A stretch of DNA of 64,000 nt from contig NZ_FOKL01000002.1 of NCBI RefSeq assembly GCF_900112025.1, forward strand, positions 520,339 to 584,338, given 5' to 3'. Positions 17,103 to 26,233 of this stretch are shown here, piece by piece; position 1 is the first letter of the stretch; every line of letters starts with the position of its first letter. A model generated the notes under the pieces. It was not told the origin of the DNA, did not search any database, and saw nothing but the letters and a program-made list of their open reading frames with translations. A program made the position numbers and the translations under genes. This DNA is from Janthinobacterium sp. 344. Its GTDB lineage: Bacteria; Pseudomonadota; Gammaproteobacteria; Burkholderiales; Burkholderiaceae_D.

Positions 17103-18719
17103 TCAGCCTGTCGAGGACGCTGACGGCGCCTCGCTGACGGGCTCGAAGGTAGTCTCGACCAGCGCGCGCACGCGCTGCGCCAGCTGCTCCGGGTTATGCG
17201 CGTAGGGCGCATCGAAGGCGACATAGCGGTCCGGGCGCAGCAGCAGCACGCGCGTATTCGCATCGGCGCCAAACGCGTCGTTGATATCGCGTCCGGCCCC
17301 CTGCGTCCAGATGCTGCGATGCAGGTTGTAATTTCTTGGCACGATCGCCAGCACCCGCACGCCGGGCAGTTTCCAGTCGGCGGCGGCAAGCGTGGCGGCC
17401 GCTTCCTGCGCATCGATGCCGATGACGAGGAGGGCAAAGCCGACGCCGATCAGCTCATCCATCAGGTGCAGCCGGCGGTCCAGCGTTTCCAGCGTCGGCT
17501 GCGGGGCAAGGCGGCCGACGCGCTCGGAGCTGCCGGCGCCGGCCAGGAAGCCCTGCGTGTAGCTGCCCTTCGGCTTGTTTTTCATCTGGGCGTAATGCTC
17601 GGCCACCGACGGTATCATCATCGCCAGGCGCGTACCCAGGTTGGCCAGGCGCGCATGCAGCCCTGGCTTGACCATGAAGTGCTTGCCATTCTTGACGGCC
17701 ATGTCGATCAGCGCGCGGGCATGCGGTTCGCGCTCGACCTGGTAGCTCGACAGCACGCCGGGTCCCATGTCACCGCGCACGACGGCGGCGATTTTCCACG
17801 ACAGGTTGTGCACGTCGCGGAAGGCGCTGTTGACGCCCTGCCCGGCAAATGGCGGGCTCAAATGGGCCGCGTCGCCGCACAGGAAGATGCGCCGCGTCTG
17901 CCAGCGATCGGCAACCCGCGCATGGAAGCCATATACCTGCTTGCGCACGATATGGGCGTCCTGGTCGGGGCCATAGCGCGACAGCAGCTCGCGTATCACC
18001 TTGTCGTCGAGGAAGTCGGTGTCTTTCTCATGCGGGTGCAACATGAATTCGAAGCGCCGCCGGCCATCGGGGCCGGGCAGATTGACTGCCGGACGGGCCG
18101 GATCGAAATAGCCGATCGACTCGCGGAAGCGGTCCTTGGTATTTTCAAGATCGATAATCAGCCAGCGCTGGTCGAAGGTCGCCCCTTCCAGCGTCGCGCC
18201 TATCGACTGGCGCACAAAGCTGCTGGCACCATCGGCGCCGATCACGAAACGGCTGCGCAGCTCGCGCTCCTTGCCATCGGCATCGACGACGCGCACATCG
18301 ACGTGCTCGCCGCTTTCGGAGATGCCGATGCACCTGGTGCTGAACAGGGTGGAGACACCCGCCTTGCTGACCAGGCTCCTGTTCAAGGCCCCTTCCAGCA
18401 GCGGCTGGACGAAGGCATTGCGGCGCGGAAATCCGTACTCGCGCGTCGTCGGGTGCACCGCCTGCAATTGCCGGCCAGAAGCGTCGAACGACGCCAGGCC
18501 ATAATCGAGCGCGACATCGGCCAGCACCTCCTGCAGGACGCCCGCCGCCTGCATGGTGCGCAAGGCCTCGTCGTCGATGGAGACGGCCCTGGGCTGGGCG
18601 ACGGTCTCCTTGTTGCGTTCGATGATCAGGGTGCGTATGCCCATTTTTCCCAGCAGGTGGCCCATCGTCAGGCCGGTCGGCCCCGCCCCGACAACGATCA
18701 CATCAAAATCAGATATCAT
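17103..18719 (-). CDS. FAD-dependent aromatic monooxygenase, MhpA-like (ring hydroxylase 1)
   Basis: 538 residues, close to MhpA (about 554). The FAD dinucleotide motif VVGAGPTGLTMG is at residues 10-21, the DG motif VIGADGASSFVRQ near 160, and the second FAD motif GDAAHLSPPFAGQG near 280, as in class A flavoprotein hydroxylases of the PheA/TfdB/MhpA group. These use NAD(P)H and O2 to add a hydroxyl ortho to a phenol. The C-terminal thioredoxin-like domain typical of this group is present. Followed by the esterase gene; preceded by the porin gene 168 bp upstream. Confidence 0.9.
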   Translation of the reverse strand: MISDFDVIVVGAGPTGLTMGHLLGKMGIRTLIIERNKETVAQPRAVSIDDEALRTMQAAGVLQEVLADVALDYGLASFDASGRQLQAVHPTTREYGFPRRNAFVQPLLEGALNRSLVSKAGVSTLFSTRCIGISESGEHVDVRVVDADGKERELRSRFVIGADGASSFVRQSIGATLEGATFDQRWLIIDLENTKDRFRESIGYFDPARPAVNLPGPDGRRRFEFMLHPHEKDTDFLDDKVIRELLSRYGPDQDAHIVRKQVYGFHARVADRWQTRRIFLCGDAAHLSPPFAGQGVNSAFRDVHNLSWKIAAVVRGDMGPGVLSSYQVEREPHARALIDMAVKNGKHFMVKPGLHARLANLGTRLAMMIPSVAEHYAQMKNKPKGSYTQGFLAGAGSSERVGRLAPQPTLETLDRRLHLMDELIGVGFALLVIGIDAQEAAATLAAADWKLPGVRVLAIVPRNYNLHRSIWTQGAGRDINDAFGADANTRVLLLRPDRYVAFDAPYAHNPEQLAQRVRALVETTFEPVSEAPSASSTG

Positions 18720-18887
18720 TAAAAATCCATGGTTAAGATAAGAATCCGGCTAGCAATAGCGGACTCGAAACAGTGGAGGCAACCACGCCGCCCAAGCCAA
18801 CGCATTGGCGGGATGGCTGCGCGGCCCGCCCTTGCGTTTTTGCCTAATAAGTTCACATGAGAAATATGGCGTTGCATGGGAACCTGG

Positions 18888-19961
18888 TCAGAAGTTGTGC
18901 ACCATGCCCAGACGCAGCCCGCTCATCGCATCCGACGAGGATACGGCCAGCGCGCCACCCGAGGGGCCGAAACTGGCCGGCACCACCGTGGGGTCGCTCG
19001 TCTTGACATGGGCCGCAATCGTATACAGCTCCGTGCGTTGGCTCAGCAGGTACTTCACGCCGACGAAAGGTTGTTCGATGCGCGCTTTTTGTCCGCTCGC
19101 GTTTCTCGCCCATGCATATCCCAAGCCGCCACCGACACGCCAGCGCTCAGTCGGCGCGTACAGCACGACCAGTTCCAGCGGACGATTCTGCGCGAGGGAG
19201 GTGTCATCCTTGCCGATGCCGTAGTTGGCGGCATAGGTGAAAGATCCGGTGTTGTATTGCGTCTTGATCAGCAAGGCCTGACGGGCAAAGACCGCCGTCG
19301 TGAAGTTGTCCCGGGTGTAGGCGGCGCCGACGATGAATCCGCCGGACGCGTAGCGCAGCATCGCCCCCCACATCTTGTCGTTGCCATCCTCGCGTCCCAA
19401 TGCATACATCAGACCGGCGCGGAAATGCCCCAGATCGCCCAGCCACTTGATGGCGTTGTTATAGCGGGCGCCACCATAATGAAGATCGACCGGCGGAGGG
19501 GGACCCGGTTGCCCCGCCGGCCTGCCGAAGCCCGTGTAGCCGGACTGCATGCCGCCTTCGATCATCGGCGTGCCGTCGAGCACGCCCAGGTCCGTGTAGG
19601 AGAGGTCAGGCATGCGGCCCATCTTAAGCGTACCCCAGGTCCGGCTGACCAGGCCTACGCTTGCCTCGCGGCTCCATAAGGTCGTGGCGTCAAACTGCAT
19701 GCCGGTATCCACAAGTATGCCGGCCTCGACGTTATAAATAGCCGCCAGGCCGCCGCCGAGGTCTTCGACGCCGCGCAAGCCCAAGCGTGAAGGCTTGCTC
19801 GGGCTGGAATCGACGGAGGTCCGCGAGCGGCCACCGGAATTGTCCAGGTAGGTGAGGCCCACATCGACGACGCCATAGAAAGAAACGGAACTCTGCGCTA
19901 CGGCCGGATGGGACAGCAAGGCTGTCATGGCCCCCAGGAAGATCGGAAATTGGATTTTCAT
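18888..19961 (-). CDS. Gram-negative porin, OmpC-like
   Basis: 357 residues. A signal peptide (MKIQFPIFLGAMTALLSHPAVAQ) is followed by SSVSFYGVVDVGLTYLDNSGG, the typical first strand of betaproteobacterial trimeric porins, and by LGLRGVEDLGGGLAAIYNVE. The C-terminus ends in phenylalanine (GMVHNF), the outer-membrane assembly signal. Start at 19961 rather than an upstream ATG because it begins the signal peptide. In the catabolic cluster it would let the substrate cross the outer membrane. Confidence 0.92.
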   Translation of the reverse strand: MKIQFPIFLGAMTALLSHPAVAQSSVSFYGVVDVGLTYLDNSGGRSRTSVDSSPSKPSRLGLRGVEDLGGGLAAIYNVEAGILVDTGMQFDATTLWSREASVGLVSRTWGTLKMGRMPDLSYTDLGVLDGTPMIEGGMQSGYTGFGRPAGQPGPPPPVDLHYGGARYNNAIKWLGDLGHFRAGLMYALGREDGNDKMWGAMLRYASGGFIVGAAYTRDNFTTAVFARQALLIKTQYNTGSFTYAANYGIGKDDTSLAQNRPLELVVLYAPTERWRVGGGLGYAWARNASGQKARIEQPFVGVKYLLSQRTELYTIAAHVKTSDPTVVPASFGPSGGALAVSSSDAMSGLRLGMVHNF

Positions 19962-20241
19962 ATGACCTTGTCTCATGGATATTTTAATTATCAGTTCGGC
20001 GCAAGCGCCCTACCCTGTCCGTCTGATGCGGAGTTGTCGGATAGCGGTGTTGCCAGCACCCTGTTGTATGTCGGCAGGCCTGACCATGCGCCTGCTGTAT
20101 GGCTACGCCGGCACTCGCTGCTAACCCAGCCGTGGAGCGCATGGGGAGCACGCTCTGCCGCCAGGGAAAACGGCCGGGATAAGGCCGTGTTCGGTTGGAT
20201 AAAGCTGGATAACTTCGTGAGCGACCACACTTTAAATATCT

Positions 20242-20313
20242 TATTATTTGCGACTATGTTACTTCCCGTATTTTTGACAGTCAAGGTAAATTATATTTTT
20301 ATCGCAAATAATA
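20242..20313 (-). promoter_or_regulatory. Promoter flanked by a 12-bp inverted repeat, upstream of the porin operon
   Basis: TATTATTTGCGA (20242-20253) and its exact complement TCGCAAATAATA (20302-20313) enclose a minus-strand promoter: -35 TTGACT (20279-20284), 17-bp spacer, -10 TAACAT (20256-20261). The AT-rich island stands out in GC-rich surroundings. Two arms around a promoter suggest a regulator binding both sides. The rest of the 546-bp gap (19962-20507) shows only a GGCCTG/CAGGCC hairpin and no gene. Confidence 0.5.
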
Positions 20314-20507
20314 GGATTTTTTGATTTTATGGTTCTGGCGAGAATGTTTGATCACGGGCGGCGTGACGACGCCCGAAACAGGCCTGCCTGCAGGCCATGC
20401 CTCGACATGCCGGCTTTATGCGGAAAAGCGGCGGCGGCCGTCGAGGGACCGCCGCAGTGGCGCGGTAAAAAGAGGCCTGGTCGCACGGCTCCCCTGCCGC
20501 TGGCATG

Positions 20508-21692
20508 TCAGCCCAGCGGGCCTTGACGGATGTGTCCGGCGAACGTCGCGGCCGTCGCGGGCAGCGTCTCGGGCCACGCGTTGCCGGGCACGGGCGCGGC
20601 GGGAGGACGCACCTCGCCATTCCAGCCGATCTGGTCCATGTCAAAGTACAGTTCGATGCGATGCATGTCATCAAGCATGAAATGGGCGGCATATTGCACG
20701 CCGGGGTGGAGCTCGGCGGGGAATGGCACCTCGACGAGGCCATTTGCGGCCAGAAACGCGCGCGCGGCCCGCAGCTGGGCGTAGGTCTGCACCTGCAGGC
20801 CAAGGCTCATCATGGTCGTCTTCGGGCTCATCTCCAGTTGCGCGCGCAGCGCCAGCGGAATCAGCGCCACGCTGTGATGCTCGCTGCCGGCGCGCAGGTA
20901 CACGCAACGATGGCCCTGGTACATCACTTCCTGCGTCTTTTCCAGGCCAACAATGTCCGTATAGAAGTGCTCCGAGGCGTCCAGGTCGGCGACGAAGATC
21001 CGTACCGGCCCCACGCGCGACACCTTGAATGGCCGCTGCAGCAGGACGCCGCCCACATCGTAGATGTAGGGCAGCTGCGACAGGCTGCCGAAACCCGAGC
21101 CGAGGTCGATGCCCTGCTCGCGCGCCTCGCGCACCTCTTCGGCCTCGGCGCGCTGGGGCAGCTGGAACTCCGTCTGCGGCAGGCGGTGATACATGGCTTC
21201 CGGCTTGCTCACGCCGCTCCAGCCGATCTGCTCCATGCCGTAGAACAGCTCGACCCGGTGGCCATCGGGATCGAAGGCGTAGACGGCCCAGTTACTGCCG
21301 GGAAGATCGCGGCCAATGCGGCTGATCTGGACGCCCTTGCTGATGAAGAAACTGTGGGCGTCGTTGATTTCGCGCAGGCTGTTGACCTGGAAGGACAGCT
21401 GATTGAGCGTGATGCCGGCATCAAAATACGATTTGCGCACCGGATCCGTGTCGGTCGGATCCATGGCGATCAGCGCATGATGGTCGGTATTGCAAGTGGT
21501 GAAAAAGCCCATCACGTCGCCATTCGGCGTGCGCACATTGTCCGTGTGGCGCAAGCCAAGCAGGTCGATGAAGTTGGTCTGGCAGCGGGCGATTGCCGGG
21601 TCCCACAAGCCCAGGTGCCCCAGGCGGACGAGCTTGAAGGGGCGCGGCATGGCAACACCGCCGACGTCGTAAGTTTTGCTGGATGGATTCAT
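20508..21692 (-). CDS. Two-domain VOC protein, type I extradiol dioxygenase-like
   Basis: 394 residues made of two similar halves: YDVGGVAMPRPFKLVRLGH begins the first and YDVGGVLLQRPFKVSRVGP the second, each ending in an QIGW motif. Ring-cleaving extradiol dioxygenases use a His-His-Glu triad for Fe(II). The first half shows H26, H71/H72 and E148; in the second half the first ligand position is proline (P229) while H272/H273 and E347 remain. Cleavage of a catechol-type ring produced by the hydroxylases is the likely job. It lies 31 bp after the IclR gene, same strand. Confidence 0.82.
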   Translation of the reverse strand: MNPSSKTYDVGGVAMPRPFKLVRLGHLGLWDPAIARCQTNFIDLLGLRHTDNVRTPNGDVMGFFTTCNTDHHALIAMDPTDTDPVRKSYFDAGITLNQLSFQVNSLREINDAHSFFISKGVQISRIGRDLPGSNWAVYAFDPDGHRVELFYGMEQIGWSGVSKPEAMYHRLPQTEFQLPQRAEAEEVREAREQGIDLGSGFGSLSQLPYIYDVGGVLLQRPFKVSRVGPVRIFVADLDASEHFYTDIVGLEKTQEVMYQGHRCVYLRAGSEHHSVALIPLALRAQLEMSPKTTMMSLGLQVQTYAQLRAARAFLAANGLVEVPFPAELHPGVQYAAHFMLDDMHRIELYFDMDQIGWNGEVRPPAAPVPGNAWPETLPATAATFAGHIRQGPLG

Positions 21693-21723
21693 GATGGTCA
21701 GTCAGTAAAAGGTTGAGGGGAAA

Positions 21724-22536
21724 TCAGGGTGAAAGGCTGTGCGCGGCGAGCGCGGACGGCTGCCGCAGGGCAGAAAAATAGGCGTCGCCGATGCCGCGCG
21801 CCGCCGCTTGCAGGGACGCCAGATGGCGCTCGATGATCGTCGCCATCTCGGCGGCGCTGTCGATCCAGTTGAGGGTGATGCAGGCGACCAGTTGCTCGCC
21901 AGCCATGATGGGCGCCGCGATACTCGACGTCTTCACCTGCGCCCCGCGGCGGCGAACGCCATAGCCGCGCTTGCGCGTGGCCTCAAGCTCGCGCTGCAGG
22001 AGCAAGGGGTGACGCATATCGTCACGCGCCGACAGGCCCGTATCGCCGAGCGTGTCGACGATGGCCTGGCGCTCGAACGCGCTGCAAAACGCCAGGTAGG
22101 CGCGGCCCGTCGCCGTCGTCAGCATCGGCACGAAGCGGCCGCTCGCAATGCGTTCGAGCGACAGCGGGCTGCGCCCGTGGGTGGTGGCGCGTATCACCAT
22201 GCCGCCGCCCTGGTAAGTGGCGATGTCGCACGGCCACACCACCTCGTTCGCCAGACGCGTCAGGTGCGGCTCGGCAATCTCGGCGAGCCAGTCGGTTTCA
22301 CGGCAAGCCGAGGCCAGCGCGCGCAGGCGCAAGGCCAGGCTGTAGCCGTCGCGTCGCCCTTCGCGCTGCACATAGCCCAGTTCGCAGAGCGTCTCGAGCA
22401 AGCGATAGGCGCTCGGACGGGGGATGGCGGTGGCGGTGGCGACCTGGGCGGCAGATGCCTTGCCCAGCTGGCCGACCGCTTCCATCACCGCCAGGCCCCT
22501 GGCCAGCGCGTGAACCGGGTGGTGCGTCACCGGCAT
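21724..22536 (-). CDS. IclR family transcriptional regulator (cluster regulator 1)
   Basis: 270 residues. Winged helix at residues about 8-70 (GKASAAQVATATAIPRPSAYRLLETL) followed by an IclR effector domain (ATTATGRAYLAF; RGYGVRRRGAQVKTSSIAAPIMAG). IclR proteins commonly control aromatic degradation. Its start overlaps the stop of the upstream hydrolase gene by one base (TAATG), so it is translated together with the catabolic genes it probably regulates. Confidence 0.92.
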   Translation of the reverse strand: MPVTHHPVHALARGLAVMEAVGQLGKASAAQVATATAIPRPSAYRLLETLCELGYVQREGRRDGYSLALRLRALASACRETDWLAEIAEPHLTRLANEVVWPCDIATYQGGGMVIRATTHGRSPLSLERIASGRFVPMLTTATGRAYLAFCSAFERQAIVDTLGDTGLSARDDMRHPLLLQRELEATRKRGYGVRRRGAQVKTSSIAAPIMAGEQLVACITLNWIDSAAEMATIIERHLASLQAAARGIGDAYFSALRQPSALAAHSLSP

Positions 22537-23426
22537 TATCCGTGCCCGAGCAAGAAGGCGATGCCGGCGCGGTTGAACGCAGCCGGATCTTCAAAGTGGC
22601 CCCAATGGCCCACCTGGGCAATCTCGACATAGCTGGCCTGGGGCAGCAGCGAGCGCAGGCGCTGCGCCGTTTCGAGATAGGCATCCTGCTCATCGATGGC
22701 GCCGATCAGCAGCACGGGGGCGGCCAGCTGGCGCCATTCGTCTTCGGTGATCGTGTTGCGCTGGCGGATCTCGGGGTCCTGCAGCACCAGGATATGCTTC
22801 ATGGCTTCCTTCGCGCCGGGCAGCGACACGATGGCGCGGCGCACGGCGACGATGTCGTCGATGCGGTTCTTTTCCAGCAGAATCAGCCGCGTGAAGACGT
22901 TCCTGATGTTCTCCCACGTGGGCGCGTCAGCCGCCTGGCTGCGCTGCGCGACGATGTGGGCCATGTTGGCGGCGTTGGAAATGAGGCCGGCCGGCGACAC
23001 CAGAATGAGCTTGTCGATCATCTGCGGATAGGTCAGGGCAAAACGCGCCGCAATCCAGGCGCCGAGCGAGACGCCGATGAAGCTGGCCCGTTCGATGCCG
23101 AACGCCGTCATCACGGCGCGCGCATGTTCGACATACACGCCGATCTCATAGTCCACGTCGGGCTTGTCGGTGTAGCCGCTGCCGACCATGTCAAAGGCGA
23201 TGCAATTGAACTGCGCGGCGAACGGGCCAAGGTTGCCGCTGAAGGTTTCCCAGCTGCCGCCCGTGCCATGCAGCATCAGCAATGCTGGCGCGTCGGCGGG
23301 GCCGGCCTGGACGTAGCGCGTGCGCAGGCCGCCGGCGTCGATATAACCCTGCCGGAAGGACGTGGTGGCCAGGTCGGTCCAGATGCTGCGGTAATCATCC
23401 ATGCTGCTGTTGTGTGGTGTTGTCAT
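22536..23426 (-). CDS. Alpha/beta hydrolase, MhpC/BphD-like (meta-cleavage product hydrolase type)
   Basis: 296 residues. The oxyanion region LLMLHGTGGSWETF, the nucleophile elbow GVSLGAW and the C-terminal histidine VGHWGHFEDP are those of carbon-carbon bond hydrolases that split ring-fission products. The second of two adjacent ATGs (23426) has the better distance from AAAGGAA. Flanked by a ring hydroxylase gene (20 bp upstream) and the coupled IclR gene; this order, hydroxylase-hydrolase-dioxygenase, supports a meta-cleavage pathway. Confidence 0.87.
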   Translation of the reverse strand: MTTPHNSSMDDYRSIWTDLATTSFRQGYIDAGGLRTRYVQAGPADAPALLMLHGTGGSWETFSGNLGPFAAQFNCIAFDMVGSGYTDKPDVDYEIGVYVEHARAVMTAFGIERASFIGVSLGAWIAARFALTYPQMIDKLILVSPAGLISNAANMAHIVAQRSQAADAPTWENIRNVFTRLILLEKNRIDDIVAVRRAIVSLPGAKEAMKHILVLQDPEIRQRNTITEDEWRQLAAPVLLIGAIDEQDAYLETAQRLRSLLPQASYVEIAQVGHWGHFEDPAAFNRAGIAFLLGHG

Positions 23427-23445
23427 CATATTCCTTTGCAAAGGG

Positions 23446-25032
23446 TCAGCTTGCCTGCGCTGGCTGCAGCAGGGAGTGCAGCGCATGCACCAGGCGGCAC
23501 AGTTCACTGGCGGTGGCGGCACTGCCGAACACCGTGCGGTCCGGGCGCACGATCAGCGCCGCAAAGCCATGCGCGAGCGCCATCGTTTCAAACAGGGGCG
23601 TGGTTTCACGCAATACCGGAGCAAATGCACAAGGCCCGCTCGCCGCTTCCGCGCCGGACAGCACCAGCCGCGCGCCGCCGATGGCGAGCCACTGCTGCTG
23701 CGCCGGCGCATCGAGCCAGGCCTGTGCCTGCGTGGTGGTGGTCAGCAGCACGAAGCCGTCCCCCAGACAGGTATCGAGCAAGCTGTCGGCAGCATCGCCA
23801 TCGTGCACGCGCGGCTGCACCAGTATCTGGCCGCTGGCAGGCGAGCGTTGCGGGTCGAGCACCCCGGAATCGAGCAACGGGATCAGGCTCTGCCGCAGTC
23901 GCGGCCGCGGCGCGACCGCCATCTCGGCCAGCATCGCCGCGTCGCGCGCACGGGCGCGGTGCACATCGAGTTCGCCGATGCGCTCGCCTATCGCCTTGGT
24001 GCGGGTGATCAATGTCGTGACATGCGGGCGGCGCTCCGCCTCATAGGTATCGAGCAAGGCGCTGGAAGCCCGGCCCTGGCGCACCATCTGCAGCTTCCAC
24101 GCCAGATTGACGGCGTCGCGGATGCCTGCACACAGGCCTTGCCCCATGAAAGGCGGGGTCTGGTGCGCGGCATCGCCGAGCAGCAGCACCCTGCCCTGCC
24201 GCCATTGCCTGGCAACCAGCGCATGGAAACGGTAGACGGCGCTGCGCCACACCTCGAGGGCGCCGGTATCGACATACGCATCGAGGGCAGCCAGTATGTT
24301 TTCAGTGTGCTTGAAGTGTTCGGCCTGCTCGTGCGGCATCACCTTCAATTCCCAACGGTACAGGCCTTGCGGTCCGGGAATGTAGGTGACGGGGCGCTGC
24401 GGGTGGCAGAACTGGCGGCCCGTCTCGGGCAACGACAGGGGGCGCTTCAGGAAGGCATCGAGCACGACCCACCATTCATCGAAGGCGTGGTCCTCCAGCC
24501 CGATGCCCAGTTGGCCGCGCACGGTGCTGCCGGCGCCATCGCAAGCGAGCAAATAGTCCGCCGCGAACGACAGCGACTCGCCCGATGCGCTGTCGCTGGC
24601 GCACACCGTCACTCCCGCCGCATCGTGCGCAAGCCCGGTCAGCTTGTGGGACAGGCGCACCTCGATCGTGGGCAGATGGCGGACGCGTTCGCGCAGCAAG
24701 GCTTCCAGCTGTGGCTGGATAAAAGTGAAATTGGGCGCCCAGCCGAGGGGAAACGGCCCCGGGTGCGCATCGATCTCTTCGATCACCTGGCCGTCGACGC
24801 CGATCCACTGGGCGCCACGGAAGGGACGGATCTTGTCGGCCAGCGCGTCGGCGATGCCGCACGCCTGCATCACCCGCATCGCCTCGTGGTCCATGCCGAT
24901 CGCGCGCGGCTTGTCGAAGGCCGCGCCGGCCTGCTCGAGCACCAGCACGCGCTGGCCCTGCTGCCCGAGCAGAATGGCCAGCGTGGCGCCAACCGGGCCG
25001 TAGCCGGCAATGATGACATCCCAGCGCTTCAT
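23446..25032 (-). CDS. FAD-dependent aromatic monooxygenase (ring hydroxylase 2)
   Basis: 528 residues of the same class A flavoprotein group. FAD motif IIAGYGPVGATLA at residues 7-19, DG motif LLACDGAGSTVRGQLG near residue 160, and GDAAHQTPPFMGQGLCAGIRD near residue 285. Distinct from hydroxylase 1 in sequence, so not a recent copy. It lies between the SnoaL-like gene (174 bp upstream) and the MhpC-like hydrolase gene (20 bp downstream), all co-directional. Confidence 0.9.
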   Translation of the reverse strand: MKRWDVIIAGYGPVGATLAILLGQQGQRVLVLEQAGAAFDKPRAIGMDHEAMRVMQACGIADALADKIRPFRGAQWIGVDGQVIEEIDAHPGPFPLGWAPNFTFIQPQLEALLRERVRHLPTIEVRLSHKLTGLAHDAAGVTVCASDSASGESLSFAADYLLACDGAGSTVRGQLGIGLEDHAFDEWWVVLDAFLKRPLSLPETGRQFCHPQRPVTYIPGPQGLYRWELKVMPHEQAEHFKHTENILAALDAYVDTGALEVWRSAVYRFHALVARQWRQGRVLLLGDAAHQTPPFMGQGLCAGIRDAVNLAWKLQMVRQGRASSALLDTYEAERRPHVTTLITRTKAIGERIGELDVHRARARDAAMLAEMAVAPRPRLRQSLIPLLDSGVLDPQRSPASGQILVQPRVHDGDAADSLLDTCLGDGFVLLTTTTQAQAWLDAPAQQQWLAIGGARLVLSGAEAASGPCAFAPVLRETTPLFETMALAHGFAALIVRPDRTVFGSAATASELCRLVHALHSLLQPAQAS

Positions 25033-25206
25033 GGCGCCCGCCTGGCAGGGTGGGCGGCGGACAGCGGGCTAGAGCGCTGCGGTTCTGACAATCGGGCCAT
25101 GACAATCTCCTTGTATTGAACGATGAAATGCAGTCTACGGGCCGCCCGCCCCGCCTGTCCGGATTGCATTCTGTTTGTCCGCCTGATGAACATCCGCATG
25201 GCCACG

Positions 25207-25575
25207 CTAGGGCAGTTTGCTGCTCTGGAAAGCGCAGAATTGCCAGGTGCCGCCACGGCGCAGCCATACGGCCTGGTAGCGGCTGGCGAGTTGCCGCACC
25301 TCGCCATCCTTGCAGATCGTCGCGTGCATTTCACCTGAAACGATGGCGGCATCGTCGTTCATCGTCACCACCAGTTGCTCGAAGGCGAGGTGCCGGTAGA
25401 CGACCTCCCCTGCCGTCAGCCTGCTCAGCAGGCTGTCGTGCGTATCGACGGCGCCCGTCGAATGACCATAGCGCAGGTCGGCAGCGAACAGCGCCCGCAG
25501 CGCCGCACCGTCGCCGGCCAGCATCGCCATGCGGCGTTGTTCCTCCAGCGCCACGATATGTGCTTTCGGGGTCAT
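25207..25575 (-). CDS. NTF2/SnoaL-like small protein
   Basis: 122 residues. The pattern HIVALEEQRRMAMLAGDGAALRALFAADLRYGHS...DTHDSLLSR is the usual start of NTF2-like (DUF4440/SnoaL) proteins, a cone-shaped fold used as isomerase, hydratase or accessory subunit. The ATG at 25575 begins the conserved helix; longer in-frame text upstream overlaps the VOC gene. Only 10 bp separate it from the upstream VOC gene. Its step in the pathway is unknown. Confidence 0.8.
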   Translation of the reverse strand: MTPKAHIVALEEQRRMAMLAGDGAALRALFAADLRYGHSTGAVDTHDSLLSRLTAGEVVYRHLAFEQLVVTMNDDAAIVSGEMHATICKDGEVRQLASRYQAVWLRRGGTWQFCAFQSSKLP

Positions 25576-25585
25576 GGCGGCTTCC

Positions 25586-26179
25586 TTACTCGATGCCCAT
25601 GCGGCGGGCCATTTCGGCGCGCCATTCGTGGCGGGGCTTGAAACCGGCCAGCGAGCGCGCATGGGCTTCGGCCAGGGCCAGGATGCGCTCGTCCGGCAGC
25701 GTCAGGTCGACCGGTTCGCGCAGCGGTTGCGAAACGTACCAGGGCAAGTCCCAGTACAGTTCGAGCCGGTTGCCTTCGGGATCCGGCACGTAGATCGACA
25801 GCGAGTTGCCGTGCGTCACAGGTGCAATGCCGGGCAAGCCTTCGGCCTGTATGCGGCGGTGCATCTCCTTCAGGGTGGGCAGGCTGTCGGCCTTCAGCGA
25901 AATCTGGTTGATGACGTTGAACGAGACATCGGCGGGACGCCCGCTCATGAGCACGATCTGGTGGTGCTCGGCCGGATCGCGGCTCATGAAGACGATATTG
26001 ATGGTGCCATTCGGTCCGGGCAGCTGGCCGCGGTCGGTGACGGTAAATTCGAGGACGCGCGTGTAGAAGTCCTCCATTTTGGCCATGTCGGTGGCAAACA
26101 TGCCGAAGTGGCTGAAGGCCAGGCCAGGCCGCTGCGCGACCGCTGCGGAGGACGTGGGAGTGAGGGAATTGGGCATCAT
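25586..26179 (-). CDS. VOC family protein (glyoxalase/extradiol dioxygenase superfamily)
   Basis: 197 residues, one VOC module pair plus a C-terminal helix. FSHFGMFATDMAKMEDFYTRVLEF gives the first metal histidine, AEHHQIVLMSGR the second and PDPEGNRLELYWD the glutamate, so the H-H-E triad is complete. It could be a ring-cleaving dioxygenase or an isomerase acting on the product. Two adjacent ATGs occur (26179 and 26176); neither has a strong ribosome site. Co-directional with the hydroxylase genes on both sides. Confidence 0.83.
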   Translation of the reverse strand: MMPNSLTPTSSAAVAQRPGLAFSHFGMFATDMAKMEDFYTRVLEFTVTDRGQLPGPNGTINIVFMSRDPAEHHQIVLMSGRPADVSFNVINQISLKADSLPTLKEMHRRIQAEGLPGIAPVTHGNSLSIYVPDPEGNRLELYWDLPWYVSQPLREPVDLTLPDERILALAEAHARSLAGFKPRHEWRAEMARRMGIE

Positions 26180-26233
26180 GGTCAGTCGATAGGATTCATA
26201 AGGACCGCCGAGCGCATCCTCGGCGGCCGGTGT

